Positions 10,951-20,128 of a DNA stretch of 64,000 bases are shown here, one piece after another. Under the pieces are notes generated by a model. It ran no database searches. It was not told the DNA's origin and saw only the letters and a program-made list of their open reading frames with translations. How positions within the stretch are numbered: the first letter of the stretch is position 1; each line of letters opens with the position of its first letter. The translations under genes and the position numbers were made by a program. Origin of the DNA: Sphingomonadales bacterium (GTDB taxonomy: Bacteria; Pseudomonadota; Alphaproteobacteria; Sphingomonadales; Govanellaceae); the NCBI GenBank assembly GCA_019455285.1, contig JACFMS010000015.1:1-64000 (forward strand). The letters run 5' to 3'.

Positions 10951-12367
10951 CCCCGCCACGGGCACTGCCGACGGTCCGGCATCTTCGGTTTCTCCGCCGC
11001 TGCCTGAACGCCATTTGCCTAAGGTCGATGAGCCACGCCGGCGCACGCGGGCGCTGGTATTTCATCCCTATTTGAAGGACGGCCGCCACGGTCCGCCGCC
11101 GGGCGGGCGCGCCGCGCCGGCGCGGCTGCCCGAGGCGCGGCTGGCGGAAGCGGTGAGCCTTGCCGCCGCCATCGACCTGGAGGTGGTGGAGACGGCGCTC
11201 GCGCCTTTGAGCGACATTCGTCCCGCCACCTACATCGGCTCGGGCAAGGTCGAGGAACTGGCCGCCCTGGTCAAGGAACGGGGGATCGAGCTCATTGTCG
11301 CCGACTGCGATCTGTCGCCCGGCCAGCAGCGCAACTTGGAGCGGGCGCTCAACGCCAAGGTCATCGATCGCACCGGCCTCATTCTAGAAATCTTCGGCGA
11401 GCGGGCGCAAACCAAAGAAGGCCGCCTGCAGGTGGAGCTCGCCCATCTGACCTACCAGAAAAGCCGACTGGTGCGCTCCTGGACCCATTTGGAGCGTCAG
11501 CGCGGCGGTTTTGGCTTCCTCGGCGGCCCCGGCGAGACCCAGATCGAGGTTGACCGCCGCTTGATCGGCGAACGCATCGCCAAGATCAAGACCATGCTCC
11601 AAGCGGTGACCAAGACCCGCGGCCTGCACCGCCGCGCCCGCCAGCGGGTGCCTTATCCGGTGGTGGCCTTGGTGGGCTACACCAACACCGGCAAATCCAC
11701 GTTGTTCAATCGGCTGACGGCGGCCGAGGTGCTGGCGGCGGACATGCTGTTCGCCACCTTGGATCCCACCATGCGGGCAATCGCCTTGCCCTCGGGGCGG
11801 CGGGTCATCCTGTCGGATACGGTGGGTTTCATTTCCCATCTGCCGACCCACCTGGTGGCCGCCTTCCGCGCCACCCTGGAGGAGGTGATCGAGGCCGACC
11901 TCATCCTCCATGTGCGCGACATCGCCCACCCGGAAACCGAGGCGCAAAAGGCCGACGTGTTGGCGGTGCTCGGCGATCTCGGCGTCACCGATGATCCGGC
12001 GCGCGGCCTTCTGGAAGCCTGGAACAAGATCGACCTCTTGCCGCCGGAGGAAGCGGCGGAGTTGGTGGGGCGCAGCGCCGGCTCGGCTGCCGCGGTGGCG
12101 ATCTCCGCTATCACGGGCGCGGGCATCGACGCCTTGCGTCAGCGCATCGACGCCTTCTTCGCCGCCCGCGATCGCCTGCGCACGCTGCGCCTGAACGCCG
12201 GGGAGGGCGCGGCCATCGCCTGGCTTTACGCCCATGGCGAGGTGGTCTCCCGGGAAGATGGCGACGACGCCGTTGATCTGACGGTTCGCATGACGCCGGC
12301 GGCCTGGTCACGTTTCTTGAAAGCCTATTCCCAGGCGACCTTTGTCCAGGCCGCCGCAGCGCAATGA
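10925..12367 (+). CDS. hflX: GTPase HflX
   Basis: 480-aa ribosome-associated GTPase involved in ribosome splitting and rescue under stress. The N-terminal HflX domain contains [10 protein letters not shown] and the glycine-rich [13 protein letters not shown] linker; the GTPase domain follows with P-loop GYTNTGKST at about 251-259, switch II DTVGF and the NKID specificity motif. The ATG at 10925 overlaps the last 26 bases of hfq, giving the conserved hfq-hflX coupling. Longer upstream starts would run deep into hfq. The stop overlaps the next gene (ATGA). Confidence 0.93.
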   Translation: MKRRKRTGNPATGTADGPASSVSPPLPERHLPKVDEPRRRTRALVFHPYLKDGRHGPPPGGRAAPARLPEARLAEAVSLAAAIDLEVVETALAPLSDIRPATYIGSGKVEELAALVKERGIELIVADCDLSPGQQRNLERALNAKVIDRTGLILEIFGERAQTKEGRLQVELAHLTYQKSRLVRSWTHLERQRGGFGFLGGPGETQIEVDRRLIGERIAKIKTMLQAVTKTRGLHRRARQRVPYPVVALVGYTNTGKSTLFNRLTAAEVLAADMLFATLDPTMRAIALPSGRRVILSDTVGFISHLPTHLVAAFRATLEEVIEADLILHVRDIAHPETEAQKADVLAVLGDLGVTDDPARGLLEAWNKIDLLPPEEAAELVGRSAGSAAAVAISAITGAGIDALRQRIDAFFAARDRLRTLRLNAGEGAAIAWLYAHGEVVSREDGDDAVDLTVRMTPAAWSRFLKAYSQATFVQAAAAQ

Positions 12368-13191
12368 CCACCCCCGACATCGAGCACGTCGCCGCCCTGA
12401 TACGTGAGGTAGCCCTGGAGGTCGTGTTGCCGCGCTGGCGGCGATTGACGCCCGAGGAAGTGCGGGAAAAAGCCCCTGGCGATCTGGTCACCGATATCGA
12501 TATGGCGGCTGAAGCACGGCTGGAAGACGGACTGAAGGCCTTAACCCCCGGCGTCCCGGTGATCGGCGAGGAGCGGGTGGCGGCGCTGCCGCATCTTCTG
12601 GATGAACTGCCGGGGCTGCCGCACGCCTGGATCGTCGATCCCATCGACGGCACCGCCAACTACGTGCGCGGCCAGGAAGCCTTTGCCGTCATGGTGTCGT
12701 ATGTCGTCGGCGGCCGGGTCGCTGCCGCCTGGGTTTATCTGCCGGCGTTCGATGAAATGGCCTCTGCTGAAGCGGGGAGCGGGGCCTGGATCAATGGGGG
12801 ACGGGTAAGGCCGCCCGAGCTGTCGGATGATCCTGCTGAAATGGTGGGCTCCGCCCATACCGGCCGCCTGCCGCCCCTGTTGCGCGAGGCGGTGCGCGCC
12901 AACTTGAAGCGCATCAAGGACAACCGCCCGGCGTTTTGCGCCGGCTTCGATTATCTGGCGCTGCTCCACGGCCGGCGGCATTTCACGCTCTATAGCCGCA
13001 CCCTGCCGTGGGATCACCTGCCGGGCGCGCTCCTGGTCACGGAAGCCGACGGCAAGGCGGCGCGCTTTGATGGCGAACCATTTCTGGACGCAGCCTTCAA
13101 GCCCGGCCCCGGCATCCTTTCCGCCATGTCCGATTGGGTATGGCGGCGGGCGCAGGAGGCGCTGTTTGGGCCACAGCAAAATAACGACTGA
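12364..13191 (+). CDS. Inositol monophosphatase family protein
   Basis: 275-aa Mg-dependent, lithium-sensitive-type sugar-phosphate phosphatase of the IMPase/SuhB/CysQ superfamily. The metal-binding motifs are present: GEE (about 68-70), the signature DPIDGT (about 92-97) and the distal WDHLPG aspartate. The substrate (inositol-1-phosphate, histidinol phosphate, PAP) cannot be told from sequence. It is translationally coupled to hflX by a 4-bp overlap and closes the + strand block. Confidence 0.88.
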   Translation: MTTPDIEHVAALIREVALEVVLPRWRRLTPEEVREKAPGDLVTDIDMAAEARLEDGLKALTPGVPVIGEERVAALPHLLDELPGLPHAWIVDPIDGTANYVRGQEAFAVMVSYVVGGRVAAAWVYLPAFDEMASAEAGSGAWINGGRVRPPELSDDPAEMVGSAHTGRLPPLLREAVRANLKRIKDNRPAFCAGFDYLALLHGRRHFTLYSRTLPWDHLPGALLVTEADGKAARFDGEPFLDAAFKPGPGILSAMSDWVWRRAQEALFGPQQNND

Positions 13192-13194
13192 ACG

Positions 13195-13248
13195 TTGTCA
13201 GTTAACATTCTTAGTGCTATAGTTCTAAGTATTATATTGAAAAATACT
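13195..13248 (+). promoter_or_regulatory. promoter and two inverted repeats of the toxin-antitoxin pair
   Basis: TTGTCA (13195-13200) and TATAGT (13218-13223) are spaced by 17 bp, a good sigma70 promoter. Two overlapping inverted repeats cover it: CTTAG-N10-CTAAG (13210-13229), centred on the -10, and AGTATT-N9-AATACT (13228-13248), just downstream and 4 bp before the toxin ATG. This is where an HTH antitoxin alone or complexed with toxin would be expected to repress. Confidence 0.6.
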
Positions 13249-13252
13249 CATA

Positions 13253-13636
13253 ATGTCAGGAATGCGAATTTTTAAGACAAAACCCTTCTCACGCTTTGCG
13301 GATCGCGAAGGGATCGAAGACGGTGATCTATGCGGCGTAATTGCACAGGCGGAAGCAGGACTCGGTGGCCCAGACCTAGGTGGCGGCGTGATCAAGTTAC
13401 GCATCGCACGACGGGGACAAGGAAAGTCTGGCGGTTTTCGCAGCATTGTGTTGTTTCGCCACGGATCCAGGGCTTTTTTCGTCTACGGCTTTGCTAAAAA
13501 TGAGCGCGATAACATCCGCGCGGATGAGTTGAAAGCGTTTCGGAAACTGGCGGATCATTTGCTTAATATGAATGATGCCGACATTCTGGAGGCAATAAAA
13601 AACGGTACGATCAAGGAGATTGAATACCATGGCTAA
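13253..13636 (+). CDS. RelE/HigB-superfamily toxin
   Basis: 127-aa basic protein resembling the RelE-like family found next to HTH antitoxins (COG4737/PF06296 type). Visible are the family-typical N terminus with KTKPFSRFADREGI, a central GGGVIKLRIARRGQGKSGGFR and RSIVLFRHGSRAFFVYGFAKNERDNI. Members are predicted ribosome-dependent mRNA interferases. It precedes and overlaps its antitoxin by 8 bp, the toxin-first order usual for HigBA-like modules. Base composition is lower in GC than the flanking core genes, suggesting transfer. The exact activity is inferred from family and context only. Confidence 0.82.
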   Translation: MSGMRIFKTKPFSRFADREGIEDGDLCGVIAQAEAGLGGPDLGGGVIKLRIARRGQGKSGGFRSIVLFRHGSRAFFVYGFAKNERDNIRADELKAFRKLADHLLNMNDADILEAIKNGTIKEIEYHG

Positions 13637-13946
13637 ACAGTATCGCAGCAGAGCGCTGGCGGCGGTGCATGAAACCGCACTCGGCATGCACGAGGCTGGG
13701 ATCATGGACAAGCGGACCATGAAGGCATTCGATGACATGTGTCTGACACCTGTCAAGACGCTTTCGCCGGAGCAAATCCGCGCCATCCGCCTACGTGAAA
13801 AAGCAAGTCAGGCGGTTTTCGCCCGCTATCTTAACGTGACGACCGGCCTTGTCAGTCAATGGGAACGGGGTGAAAAGCATCCCCGCGGCGCATCGCTCAA
13901 ACTATTGACCTTGGTTGCCAAAAAGGGCTTACAGGCGGTGGCGTGA
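13629..13946 (+). CDS. HTH-domain antitoxin (HigA/NadS-like)
   Basis: 105-aa protein. The N-terminal half is a helical region (about 1-45) expected to bind the toxin; the C-terminal half is a Cro/C1-type HTH (IRLREKASQAVFARYLNVTTGLVSQWERGEKHP). It begins inside the toxin gene (ATG 13629), so the two are co-translated. It most likely neutralises the toxin and represses the promoter at 13195-13248. The 11-bp gap to the convergent gene at 13958 leaves no room for a terminator. Confidence 0.85.
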   Translation: MAKQYRSRALAAVHETALGMHEAGIMDKRTMKAFDDMCLTPVKTLSPEQIRAIRLREKASQAVFARYLNVTTGLVSQWERGEKHPRGASLKLLTLVAKKGLQAVA

Positions 13947-13957
13947 GGAGTACGCCC

Positions 13958-14479
13958 TTACTCAGTAATTTTCCGCACCTCGATCCCGGTCAGCCATTTG
14001 ACATGACGGGAGCCGGTGCGAATGTCCATGGTTGAAACAGTCACCAACGGGCCTTCATCTTCAAGGGCTTTGCCGTCCGCCTCGAAAATCACCAGGACGC
14101 CATCGCCCAGCGGCGAATTGTAGATCTCGTTCCACGAAAACACCGCCTTATAGTCGTCGCTGGCGGTGGCGATGATGACCATCTTCTTGACGTCATTATG
14201 CTCCGGGGCCTTGATGACGGCCTTGTCGAGAATGTCGCGCAAGCGCACGCCCTTTACATTCTTCAGGGCGCTGACGACGTCGCCTTTATGATTGAGAATT
14301 CGCACCTCGTTTACTTCCTGTAACGGAAGCTGGCGCAGGTCATCGGCGCTGAAGGTCAGCGCATGCTCGACGGCGCCGCTGATGGCGAGGCGGTCTGTTG
14401 CCGGCTCATCGGCGGCGAAGGCTGCGCCTGCCATGGTGATGGCGGCGATGAGCAATAGGGCGCGGCTGATGTTTAGCAT
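13958..14479 (-). CDS. periplasmic molybdopterin-binding-domain-like protein lacking cysteine
   Basis: 173 aa with a Sec signal peptide (MLNISRALLLIAAITMAGAAFA). The mature part resembles a stand-alone oxidoreductase molybdopterin-binding domain of the sulfite-oxidase fold (LAISGAVEHALTFSADDLRQLP, VKGVRLRDILDKA, later GPLVTVSTMDIRTGSRHVKWLTGIEV). The protein contains no cysteine at all, so the Mo-coordinating thiolate of genuine sulfite-oxidase-type enzymes is missing; it may bind a ligand rather than catalyse. An AGGAGC Shine-Dalgarno sits before the ATG at 14479. It lies 10 bp behind the TonB-dependent receptor gene and is probably co-transcribed with it. Confidence 0.7.
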   Translation of the reverse strand: MLNISRALLLIAAITMAGAAFAADEPATDRLAISGAVEHALTFSADDLRQLPLQEVNEVRILNHKGDVVSALKNVKGVRLRDILDKAVIKAPEHNDVKKMVIIATASDDYKAVFSWNEIYNSPLGDGVLVIFEADGKALEDEGPLVTVSTMDIRTGSRHVKWLTGIEVRKITE

Positions 14480-14489
14480 GATCGCTCCT

Positions 14490-16484
14490 TTAGAATTGGT
14501 AGATGATATCGGCGTACCACATGCGGCCGGGATTGGGGAATCCTTCCGCCAGCGTATAGTTTTCATCGGTCACGTTGGTGACGCCCGCCGCCACCTTCAA
14601 CCCCGCGATCAGCTCGTAATCCGCCTTCAGATCCAGGGTGGTAAAGCCGGACAGCTCGAGGGTATTTGAGGCCCAACGGCTGCTGTTATGCTCGACAAAG
14701 GCGACCAGTTCCAGGCGTTCAACGGGACGAGCCAGGGCAAAGGCGGTAAATTTATGCCGCGGCACATCCGTCAGCTTGGTCGTCGGCGCGCTGATGTTCT
14801 TCAGCTTGATGTAGGTGTAATTGCTGCCCAGCTCCAGCCAGGATACGATTTGACTGCTCACTCCCAATTCAACGCCGGTCATATGCACCTCGCCGACGTT
14901 CTGCATTTGCGAGCGGTTGCCAGACACATTGGCGACTGATTGAATTTTATCGCTGATGTCGCTGTAGAAGAGCGCCGCCTCGGCCTTGGCTCCCGGCCAG
15001 GGTTTTCCTTGATAGCCGATTTCGTAGTTGATGGACTCCTCGGGCCGCAGCGCCGGGTTTTCGATGAAGGTGCCGAGGCGTTGGGAATAGCGATCCTTCA
15101 AGGTGGGCAGCCGCGTCTTCTTGGCGATCGTGGCGTAAAAGCGGGCGGCATCCGACCAGTCATAAAATAATCCGGCCTGGACATCATAGGCGGTCTTGTT
15201 GTCCAGCAGTGAGTAGGGATTGCCCAGGCTGAAGACCGTATTCGGGTGCATCTGATGCCGTGACCCGCCCAGCGACAGGATCAGGCTGGGATCGAGCCGG
15301 ATGTTATCTTCCGCCGAGAAGGACACCAAGGTGTCCTTGAACCTAGCGTTAAGCGTATCATTGGCGTCAAGTTCCTTGTGCTTATCGACCTTGTAGTGGC
15401 TGACCAGGCGCAGGGTATTGGATTTGATGCGCAGCGATTCCAGCTCGATCGAGCCGCCGAAGGTGCGATCATGGTAAATGCTGCGGCCGGTGCTGACGCT
15501 GCCCGAACCGCTGGTTTTCAAGGTCGTATAGGTGCCATTGGTGTAGGAATCGACCTCATTGTCGTAGCTGTCATGATAGAGCCTGACCTTCACGGTTTCG
15601 GCCTTGCTCAAGGCCGTCTTGGAGACAAAGTAAAGGCTCTCCTTGTCCCAGAACGGCCACTTCCAGTAGCGCGCCCGGGCGGGGTCGGTCGACGGCGGCT
15701 GCCCCTTCTTTCCGTCCTGGCGGTAATAGCTGATGGCGTATTCGTCGCCATTATCCGGCGTCAGACCCGCCTTGAACGATAGCTTGCTGTCGCGGCGATA
15801 GGCGTTATTGCGCTGGCCGCCGTCCTCGGTGGCGGTGGGGACAAAATCGTCGGAAAGCGGAAAACTGTCGCTTTGCAGATACGACGCGCCGGCCTGCAGA
15901 TACCAAAGCCCCTGGTTGGTGCCGAAATTGACCGAGGCCTCCCGCTCGTCGCCCGAGCCGATGCCAGCCGACACATCGCCCTCGAATTCCTTCACCGGCT
16001 TGCGTGATACCAGGTTGATGGCGCCGCCCAGGGCATTGGGCCCGTACGACACCGAACTGAAGCCCTTGGCAACCTGGATGGCGGCGAGATCGGCAGTGCT
16101 GAAGCGGTTGAAATCCACATAGCCGTCATAGGGCACGTAGACCGGGATGCCGTCGATGAACAGCGGCGCTTGGCGGGAGTCGAACCCACGCAGGGTGATG
16201 GTCTTCTCGTTGCGGGAATTGGTGGAGATGGTCACTCCGGAAAGGAGGTTGAGCGCGTCACCGACGGTATCGCGGTTATGGCGCCGCATCTCCTCTTGAG
16301 TCACGGTCGAGGCCACCTGATCGCCTATGTCGCCATCGTCCAGCCAGCCGATCACCGATATGGTGCCCAGCGTGAACGGCTCTGCGCTGCTGCTGTCGGC
16401 CGCAGAGCTGGATGATTGCCCGCTTACCATTAATAGGGTGGCGATAACGCCGGAAAGATAGTTGCGCGCGCTCCGTAAGATCAT
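14490..16484 (-). CDS. TonB-dependent outer-membrane receptor
   Basis: 664 aa: signal peptide (about 1-30), a short TonB-box region (FTLGTISVIGW), the plug domain with DALNLLSGVTISTNSR, LRGFDSRQAPLFIDGIPVY and VAKGFSSVSYGPNALGGAINLVSRKP, then a 22-strand-type barrel ending in the aromatic residue of IIYQF. ATG 16484 has AGAGGA upstream; longer starts lack support. The substrate (siderophore, cobalamin, metal chelate or other) cannot be read from sequence. A Cys-less Moco-domain-like periplasmic protein follows directly, suggesting a common uptake function. Confidence 0.9.
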   Translation of the reverse strand: MILRSARNYLSGVIATLLMVSGQSSSSAADSSSAEPFTLGTISVIGWLDDGDIGDQVASTVTQEEMRRHNRDTVGDALNLLSGVTISTNSRNEKTITLRGFDSRQAPLFIDGIPVYVPYDGYVDFNRFSTADLAAIQVAKGFSSVSYGPNALGGAINLVSRKPVKEFEGDVSAGIGSGDEREASVNFGTNQGLWYLQAGASYLQSDSFPLSDDFVPTATEDGGQRNNAYRRDSKLSFKAGLTPDNGDEYAISYYRQDGKKGQPPSTDPARARYWKWPFWDKESLYFVSKTALSKAETVKVRLYHDSYDNEVDSYTNGTYTTLKTSGSGSVSTGRSIYHDRTFGGSIELESLRIKSNTLRLVSHYKVDKHKELDANDTLNARFKDTLVSFSAEDNIRLDPSLILSLGGSRHQMHPNTVFSLGNPYSLLDNKTAYDVQAGLFYDWSDAARFYATIAKKTRLPTLKDRYSQRLGTFIENPALRPEESINYEIGYQGKPWPGAKAEAALFYSDISDKIQSVANVSGNRSQMQNVGEVHMTGVELGVSSQIVSWLELGSNYTYIKLKNISAPTTKLTDVPRHKFTAFALARPVERLELVAFVEHNSSRWASNTLELSGFTTLDLKADYELIAGLKVAAGVTNVTDENYTLAEGFPNPGRMWYADIIYQF

Positions 16485-16583
16485 TCCTCTAGTCTCCGTC
16501 CCTTTACTAGCCTTTGATATGTTTGACCGTACATAACGGCTATTTTTTATAAAGTAAATAGCTGAGCCGAACAAGCTCGGCCC

Positions 16584-17519
16584 TTATGATGAGACTGTTA
16601 CAGGCCGTTGTTTTTTATCATTTATCATCAACGTAAAGACATCGCTGCGCGCATAGTGGCCTGACACATCGAAATCCATCTTGCCGCGCTTGATATCATC
16701 AAGATCAACTTCAGCGGTAACGATGGCTTCTTCGCCGAACACGGGACCGGCCAGGATCTTGCCCAAGGGGGAGACGATCAAGCTGCCGCCGTTGATGAGA
16801 ACGGTCGCGGGGTCATTTCCTTGCACGGGATTGAAATCCACCGGCGCGTCAGATCGCCGCATAAACTGATTGGCGGATATGACAAAACAACGCCCCTCCA
16901 GGGCAATGGTGCGCATGGTGGATGACCAATTTTCCCGGTCATCCACAGTCGGCGCGCAATAGAACTGCACGCCTTGGGCGTACTGGCTTAAGCGCAAGGC
17001 CGGCATGTAGTTCTCCCAGCAAATCACCGCGCCGACGCGGCCGGCCGTCGCCTCGAAAACATTCAGGGTCGAACCATCACCGAACCCCCAGATCAACCGC
17101 TCGGCCGCGGTCGGCATCAGTTTGCGGCGCTTGCCGAGAAGGACGCCTTGCGAGGAGAAGCACAAAGCGGTGCAATACAATGTGCCGCCGCCTTCTTCCG
17201 GCGAAGCTCTTTCGATTACGCCGACAACGATATCGCTATGAATATCCTTTGCGAGTTTGGCGATTTTGGCCGTCTCAGGGCCGGGCACGGCAATGGCGCC
17301 GTCGAAATAGCGGCGGTACCACTCTCTACCCTCGTCGGACCGCGATCCTACGGGGGCGCCAAAATGATGGCCTTTCGGATAGCCGCCCAAGAAGGCCTCC
17401 GGGAAGACGATCAACCGCGCGCCGGACCCAGCGGCGCTAACGGCCAAATCTTGCAGTTTCTCCACCCCCTTGGCGGGATTGAACAAGGGTCCGGAAGCTT
17501 GTATGGCTGCCACTTTCAT
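16584..17519 (-). CDS. Nitrilase superfamily C-N hydrolase (nitrilase branch)
   Basis: 311 aa, the usual length for aliphatic or aromatic nitrilases and cyanide hydratases. The catalytic triad is complete: Glu41 in FPEAFLGGYP, Lys133 in KRRKLMPT, Cys167 in ICWENYMP. The CWENYMP motif around the nucleophile is characteristic of true nitrilases (nitrile to carboxylic acid plus ammonia) rather than amidases. AGGAGC precedes the ATG at 17519. mazG ends 10 bp upstream, so it may be read through from there, but the functions look unrelated. Confidence 0.88.
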   Translation of the reverse strand: MKVAAIQASGPLFNPAKGVEKLQDLAVSAAGSGARLIVFPEAFLGGYPKGHHFGAPVGSRSDEGREWYRRYFDGAIAVPGPETAKIAKLAKDIHSDIVVGVIERASPEEGGGTLYCTALCFSSQGVLLGKRRKLMPTAAERLIWGFGDGSTLNVFEATAGRVGAVICWENYMPALRLSQYAQGVQFYCAPTVDDRENWSSTMRTIALEGRCFVISANQFMRRSDAPVDFNPVQGNDPATVLINGGSLIVSPLGKILAGPVFGEEAIVTAEVDLDDIKRGKMDFDVSGHYARSDVFTLMINDKKQRPVTVSS

Positions 17520-17529
17520 TGCGTTGCTC

Positions 17530-18342
17530 CTAATCGACCGTTAGCTGCGCTTTTTCCGCCGCCTTGACGGCGTTCCATTCGGCGTCCAACTCCGCCAGGG
17601 TACAGGATTTGGGATCAATGCCGCGCTCGGCGAGGCGGGTTTCGATGGCCTTGAAGCGGCGCTCGAACTTGGCGTTGGCGGCGCGCAATGCTTGTTCAGG
17701 ATCGAATTCCAGATGCCGCGCAAGGTTCGCCATCACGAACAGCACATCACCAAATTCTTCTTCCACCAGAATGCGTTGCTTACCGTTCTTCACCTCAAAT
17801 TCCAATTCGTCGATCTCTTCGCGCAGCTTATCGAACACCGGCGTCACATTGCCCCAGTCGAAGCCCACTCGGGCGGCGCGCTTTTGCAGCTTCACGGCGC
17901 GGGTGAGAGCGGGCAGGGCCAGCGTCACGCCGTCAAGGACGCTCGCCAGCCGCTTGGCCACCCGCTCCTTGGCTTTCATCTCCTCCCAGGCTGCGGTCTG
18001 CGCCTCGGCGGTCGCGATCTCGGCTTCACCGAATACATGAGGATGACGGCGGATCATCTTGTCAATAATAGCGGAAACTACATCAGTGAAGGTGAACGCG
18101 CCTTGCTCCTCAGCCATCTGTGCGTGGTAGACCACCTGGAACAACAAGTCTCCCAGCTCGTCCTTCAGCGCCGCCATATCACGGTGCGCAATGGCTTCGG
18201 CCACTTCATAGGCTTCCTCGATGGTGTAGGGGGCGATGGTGTCGAAATCCTGCTCGATATCCCACGGGCAGCCGTCGTCGGGCGCTCGCAGCGCCGCCAT
18301 GACGCCCAGAAGCTTGTCGATATCCCCGGCGGATGAAGTCAT
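17530..18342 (-). CDS. mazG: Nucleoside triphosphate pyrophosphohydrolase MazG
   Basis: 270-aa all-alpha NTP pyrophosphatase with two MazG domains. Each shows the metal-binding pattern: EEAYEVAEAI followed by KDELGDLLFQVVYH in the first, REEIDELEFEV followed by EEEFGDVLFVMANL in the second. It hydrolyses NTPs and aberrant dNTPs to monophosphates and can modulate ppGpp-linked responses. ATG 18342 (MTSSAGD) is preceded by GGGAGC; the longer frame reaching 18468 lies inside the LpxR-like gene and is rejected. Confidence 0.93.
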   Translation of the reverse strand: MTSSAGDIDKLLGVMAALRAPDDGCPWDIEQDFDTIAPYTIEEAYEVAEAIAHRDMAALKDELGDLLFQVVYHAQMAEEQGAFTFTDVVSAIIDKMIRRHPHVFGEAEIATAEAQTAAWEEMKAKERVAKRLASVLDGVTLALPALTRAVKLQKRAARVGFDWGNVTPVFDKLREEIDELEFEVKNGKQRILVEEEFGDVLFVMANLARHLEFDPEQALRAANAKFERRFKAIETRLAERGIDPKSCTLAELDAEWNAVKAAEKAQLTVD

Positions 18343-18352
18343 GACTGCTCCC

Positions 18353-19417
18353 TTACAGATTGAACGACAGGTTGATGGAGCCGAAGCGGTCGCCGAAGTC
18401 CTGGCCGTGGAACTCCTTCGAGCGCCAGATATAGGTATAGGACAGGCGAAACGGCGGCACGACGCCAAGGCGCGGCGCTACCAACGTCGCGCCGGCCTGC
18501 AAATCGCCGACGAAATGCTTCTTATCAACGCTGGGACTGGAGCGGAAGGTGTTGCCGTCGAGAAAGATGTTGCGCGCCACCGCCCGGCCTTCGATCCCGC
18601 CGGAGACATAAAACCCCAGGCGCTCGCCCGGCGAGAAATAGTCGGAGCCGGGCAGGCTGGGGCGGATGCGGGGCGGGCCGTAATCATCGGGCAGATTGAT
18701 GCCGATGCGGGCACGCAGTCCTGCCGCGGCGTGGGTGTAAACATTGCCCACCGCGCCGCCGATATTGGGAGCAAATTCCATCTCCAGATGCGGCAGGATT
18801 TCCGGCCGTTTGTTGAACAGCCAGATGCGTTCATAGATCAGCACCAGACCGGGTTCATTGTGAAGCTGGTTATCCCAACCTTGGGGTTTGCGAAAATTAA
18901 ACAGCTTGTGCCAGTTTTTCTGGGCAAATTCCGCGCCCGACCAGGGGCCCACCATGCCGATATTGATTTCCAGATTGTCGATCCGGTTATAGGTCTTGGC
19001 GGCGCGGCCCTCAAAGGTGTTGCGTGATACGAAACCGAGCCCGGCGTAAAGCCAGCCGGCATAAGGACGGTCATCAGGCAGAAGCTCGCGCACGGTGATG
19101 TCGCTTGGCGTATACATGTTCTGGCCGAGGGAGTAGGAGATGCGGTGTTCCTCGCCATCGCGGAAGGCTGGAATGATCGAGGTGACCTGGCGCAGGATGC
19201 CGGACAGGCAGCGCTTGCGGTCATCGGGGCAGGGCTTGGCCTTGGTCAGATAAGAGAGGCGGACGCCATTGGTGTAATGGCGGTCGTTGTCGCTGGCGAA
19301 GAGGTCGTTTTCCGCCTGCATGTTGAAGGTGGCGGCGTCGTCTTCCGCCGCCGTCGCCACAGCCGGCGCCAGCAGGGCCAGGATCGTCAGGATAAGCAGT
19401 CGGGTGGGAGCTGGCAC
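18353..19417 (-). CDS. LpxR-like outer-membrane lipid A deacylase (DUF2219)
   Basis: 354 aa with a Sec signal peptide (LLILTILALLAPAVATAA). The mature N terminus AENDLFASDNDRHYTNGVRLSY carries the conserved Asn-Asp pair and YTNG motif of LpxR, the calcium-dependent 3'-O-deacylase of lipid A, and the chain ends as a beta-barrel (INLSFNL). The start is a GTG at 19417 because the upstream ATG (19433) is in another frame; no good Shine-Dalgarno is visible, so the start is uncertain. A role in remodelling LPS is known for the family only. Confidence 0.8.
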   Translation of the reverse strand: MPAPTRLLILTILALLAPAVATAAEDDAATFNMQAENDLFASDNDRHYTNGVRLSYLTKAKPCPDDRKRCLSGILRQVTSIIPAFRDGEEHRISYSLGQNMYTPSDITVRELLPDDRPYAGWLYAGLGFVSRNTFEGRAAKTYNRIDNLEINIGMVGPWSGAEFAQKNWHKLFNFRKPQGWDNQLHNEPGLVLIYERIWLFNKRPEILPHLEMEFAPNIGGAVGNVYTHAAAGLRARIGINLPDDYGPPRIRPSLPGSDYFSPGERLGFYVSGGIEGRAVARNIFLDGNTFRSSPSVDKKHFVGDLQAGATLVAPRLGVVPPFRLSYTYIWRSKEFHGQDFGDRFGSINLSFNL

Positions 19418-19464
19418 GAGCAGGGAACGCCATGTTGAGTGGGATCATGGCCGCACTATACATG

Positions 19465-19498
19465 AAAAAGGGCCGGTCGGAATGTCCGGCCGGCCCTT
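19465..19498 (-). terminator. rho-independent terminator of the opacity-porin gene
   Basis: A 13-bp stem (one G-T wobble) built on AAGGGCCGG/CCGGCCCTT with a 5-nt loop is followed on the minus strand by a run of T. It lies 28 bp after the stop of the outer-membrane protein gene and ahead of the LpxR-like gene. Confidence 0.85.
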
Positions 19499-19525
19499 CG
19501 ATCCCAAGGGATCGGCTAGGTCTTA

Positions 19526-20128
19526 TTAGAAGTACCAGCCGATGCCGAATTGGAAGGCGCTGTTCTTCGGTTCGATCAAGTCGCCGGAGACTTCGTAATC
19601 GGCGTAAGCGTATTCGGCGCGAACGCTGACGTTCTCCGATACTTTCGCCTCGACGCCAACGCCGGCGCGCCAGCCGTTCAGGCGCTCGGAGTCATCGCCG
19701 GAGAGAAGGCCGGCCGCATCCGCCTTGAAGCGGGTGTTGACCCAGCCGCCCAGCACGTAGACCAGGGCGTTATCGCCGATCAGGGTGCCGACGCGGGCGG
19801 AAATACCATAGGTTTCCTTGGCTTTCAGCGAGAAATCGAAGTCTTCGGTCGAAATCGTGCTATCGGCGTCACTCAACGCGGCTTGGCCTTCAACGCCCAC
19901 AACAACGCGGTCGAAGAGCCAGTTGTAGCCGACGTAGATGCCGCCCTCGATGCCATCGGCGTTGAGCGATACGGAATCGACGCCATCATCGAGGTCGATG
20001 CCGTAGCTGTCATAGCCGATCTGGCCGCCGGCATAAACGCCGCCAAAGCCTTCAGCGGCGAAAGCCGAAGTGGAGACCAAGAGCGCCGCCGCAGCGACGG
20101 ACGAAAGAACAACTGAACTAGTACGCAT
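19526..20128 (-). CDS. Opacity-type outer-membrane beta-barrel protein
   Basis: 200 aa with a signal peptide (VAAAALLVSTSAFA) and an eight-strand Omp25/opacity-like barrel: alternating glycine/aromatic strands such as GVYAGGQIGYDSYG, GGIYVGYNWLF and the terminal strand AFQFGIGWYF ending in Phe, the signal for BAM insertion. The Shine-Dalgarno is GAAGAGGAAAT before ATG 20128. It has its own strong terminator and a long AT-rich upstream region, so it is probably a highly expressed monocistronic gene. Role: structural or porin-like, not known. Confidence 0.85.
   Translation of the reverse strand: MRTSSVVLSSVAAAALLVSTSAFAAEGFGGVYAGGQIGYDSYGIDLDDGVDSVSLNADGIEGGIYVGYNWLFDRVVVGVEGQAALSDADSTISTEDFDFSLKAKETYGISARVGTLIGDNALVYVLGGWVNTRFKADAAGLLSGDDSERLNGWRAGVGVEAKVSENVSVRAEYAYADYEVSGDLIEPKNSAFQFGIGWYF

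Noticed and set aside
16561-16583. GCCGA/TCGGC stem as terminator behind the nitrilase gene
   Set aside because: Only 5 bp and no T-run directly after it; too weak to list as a feature.
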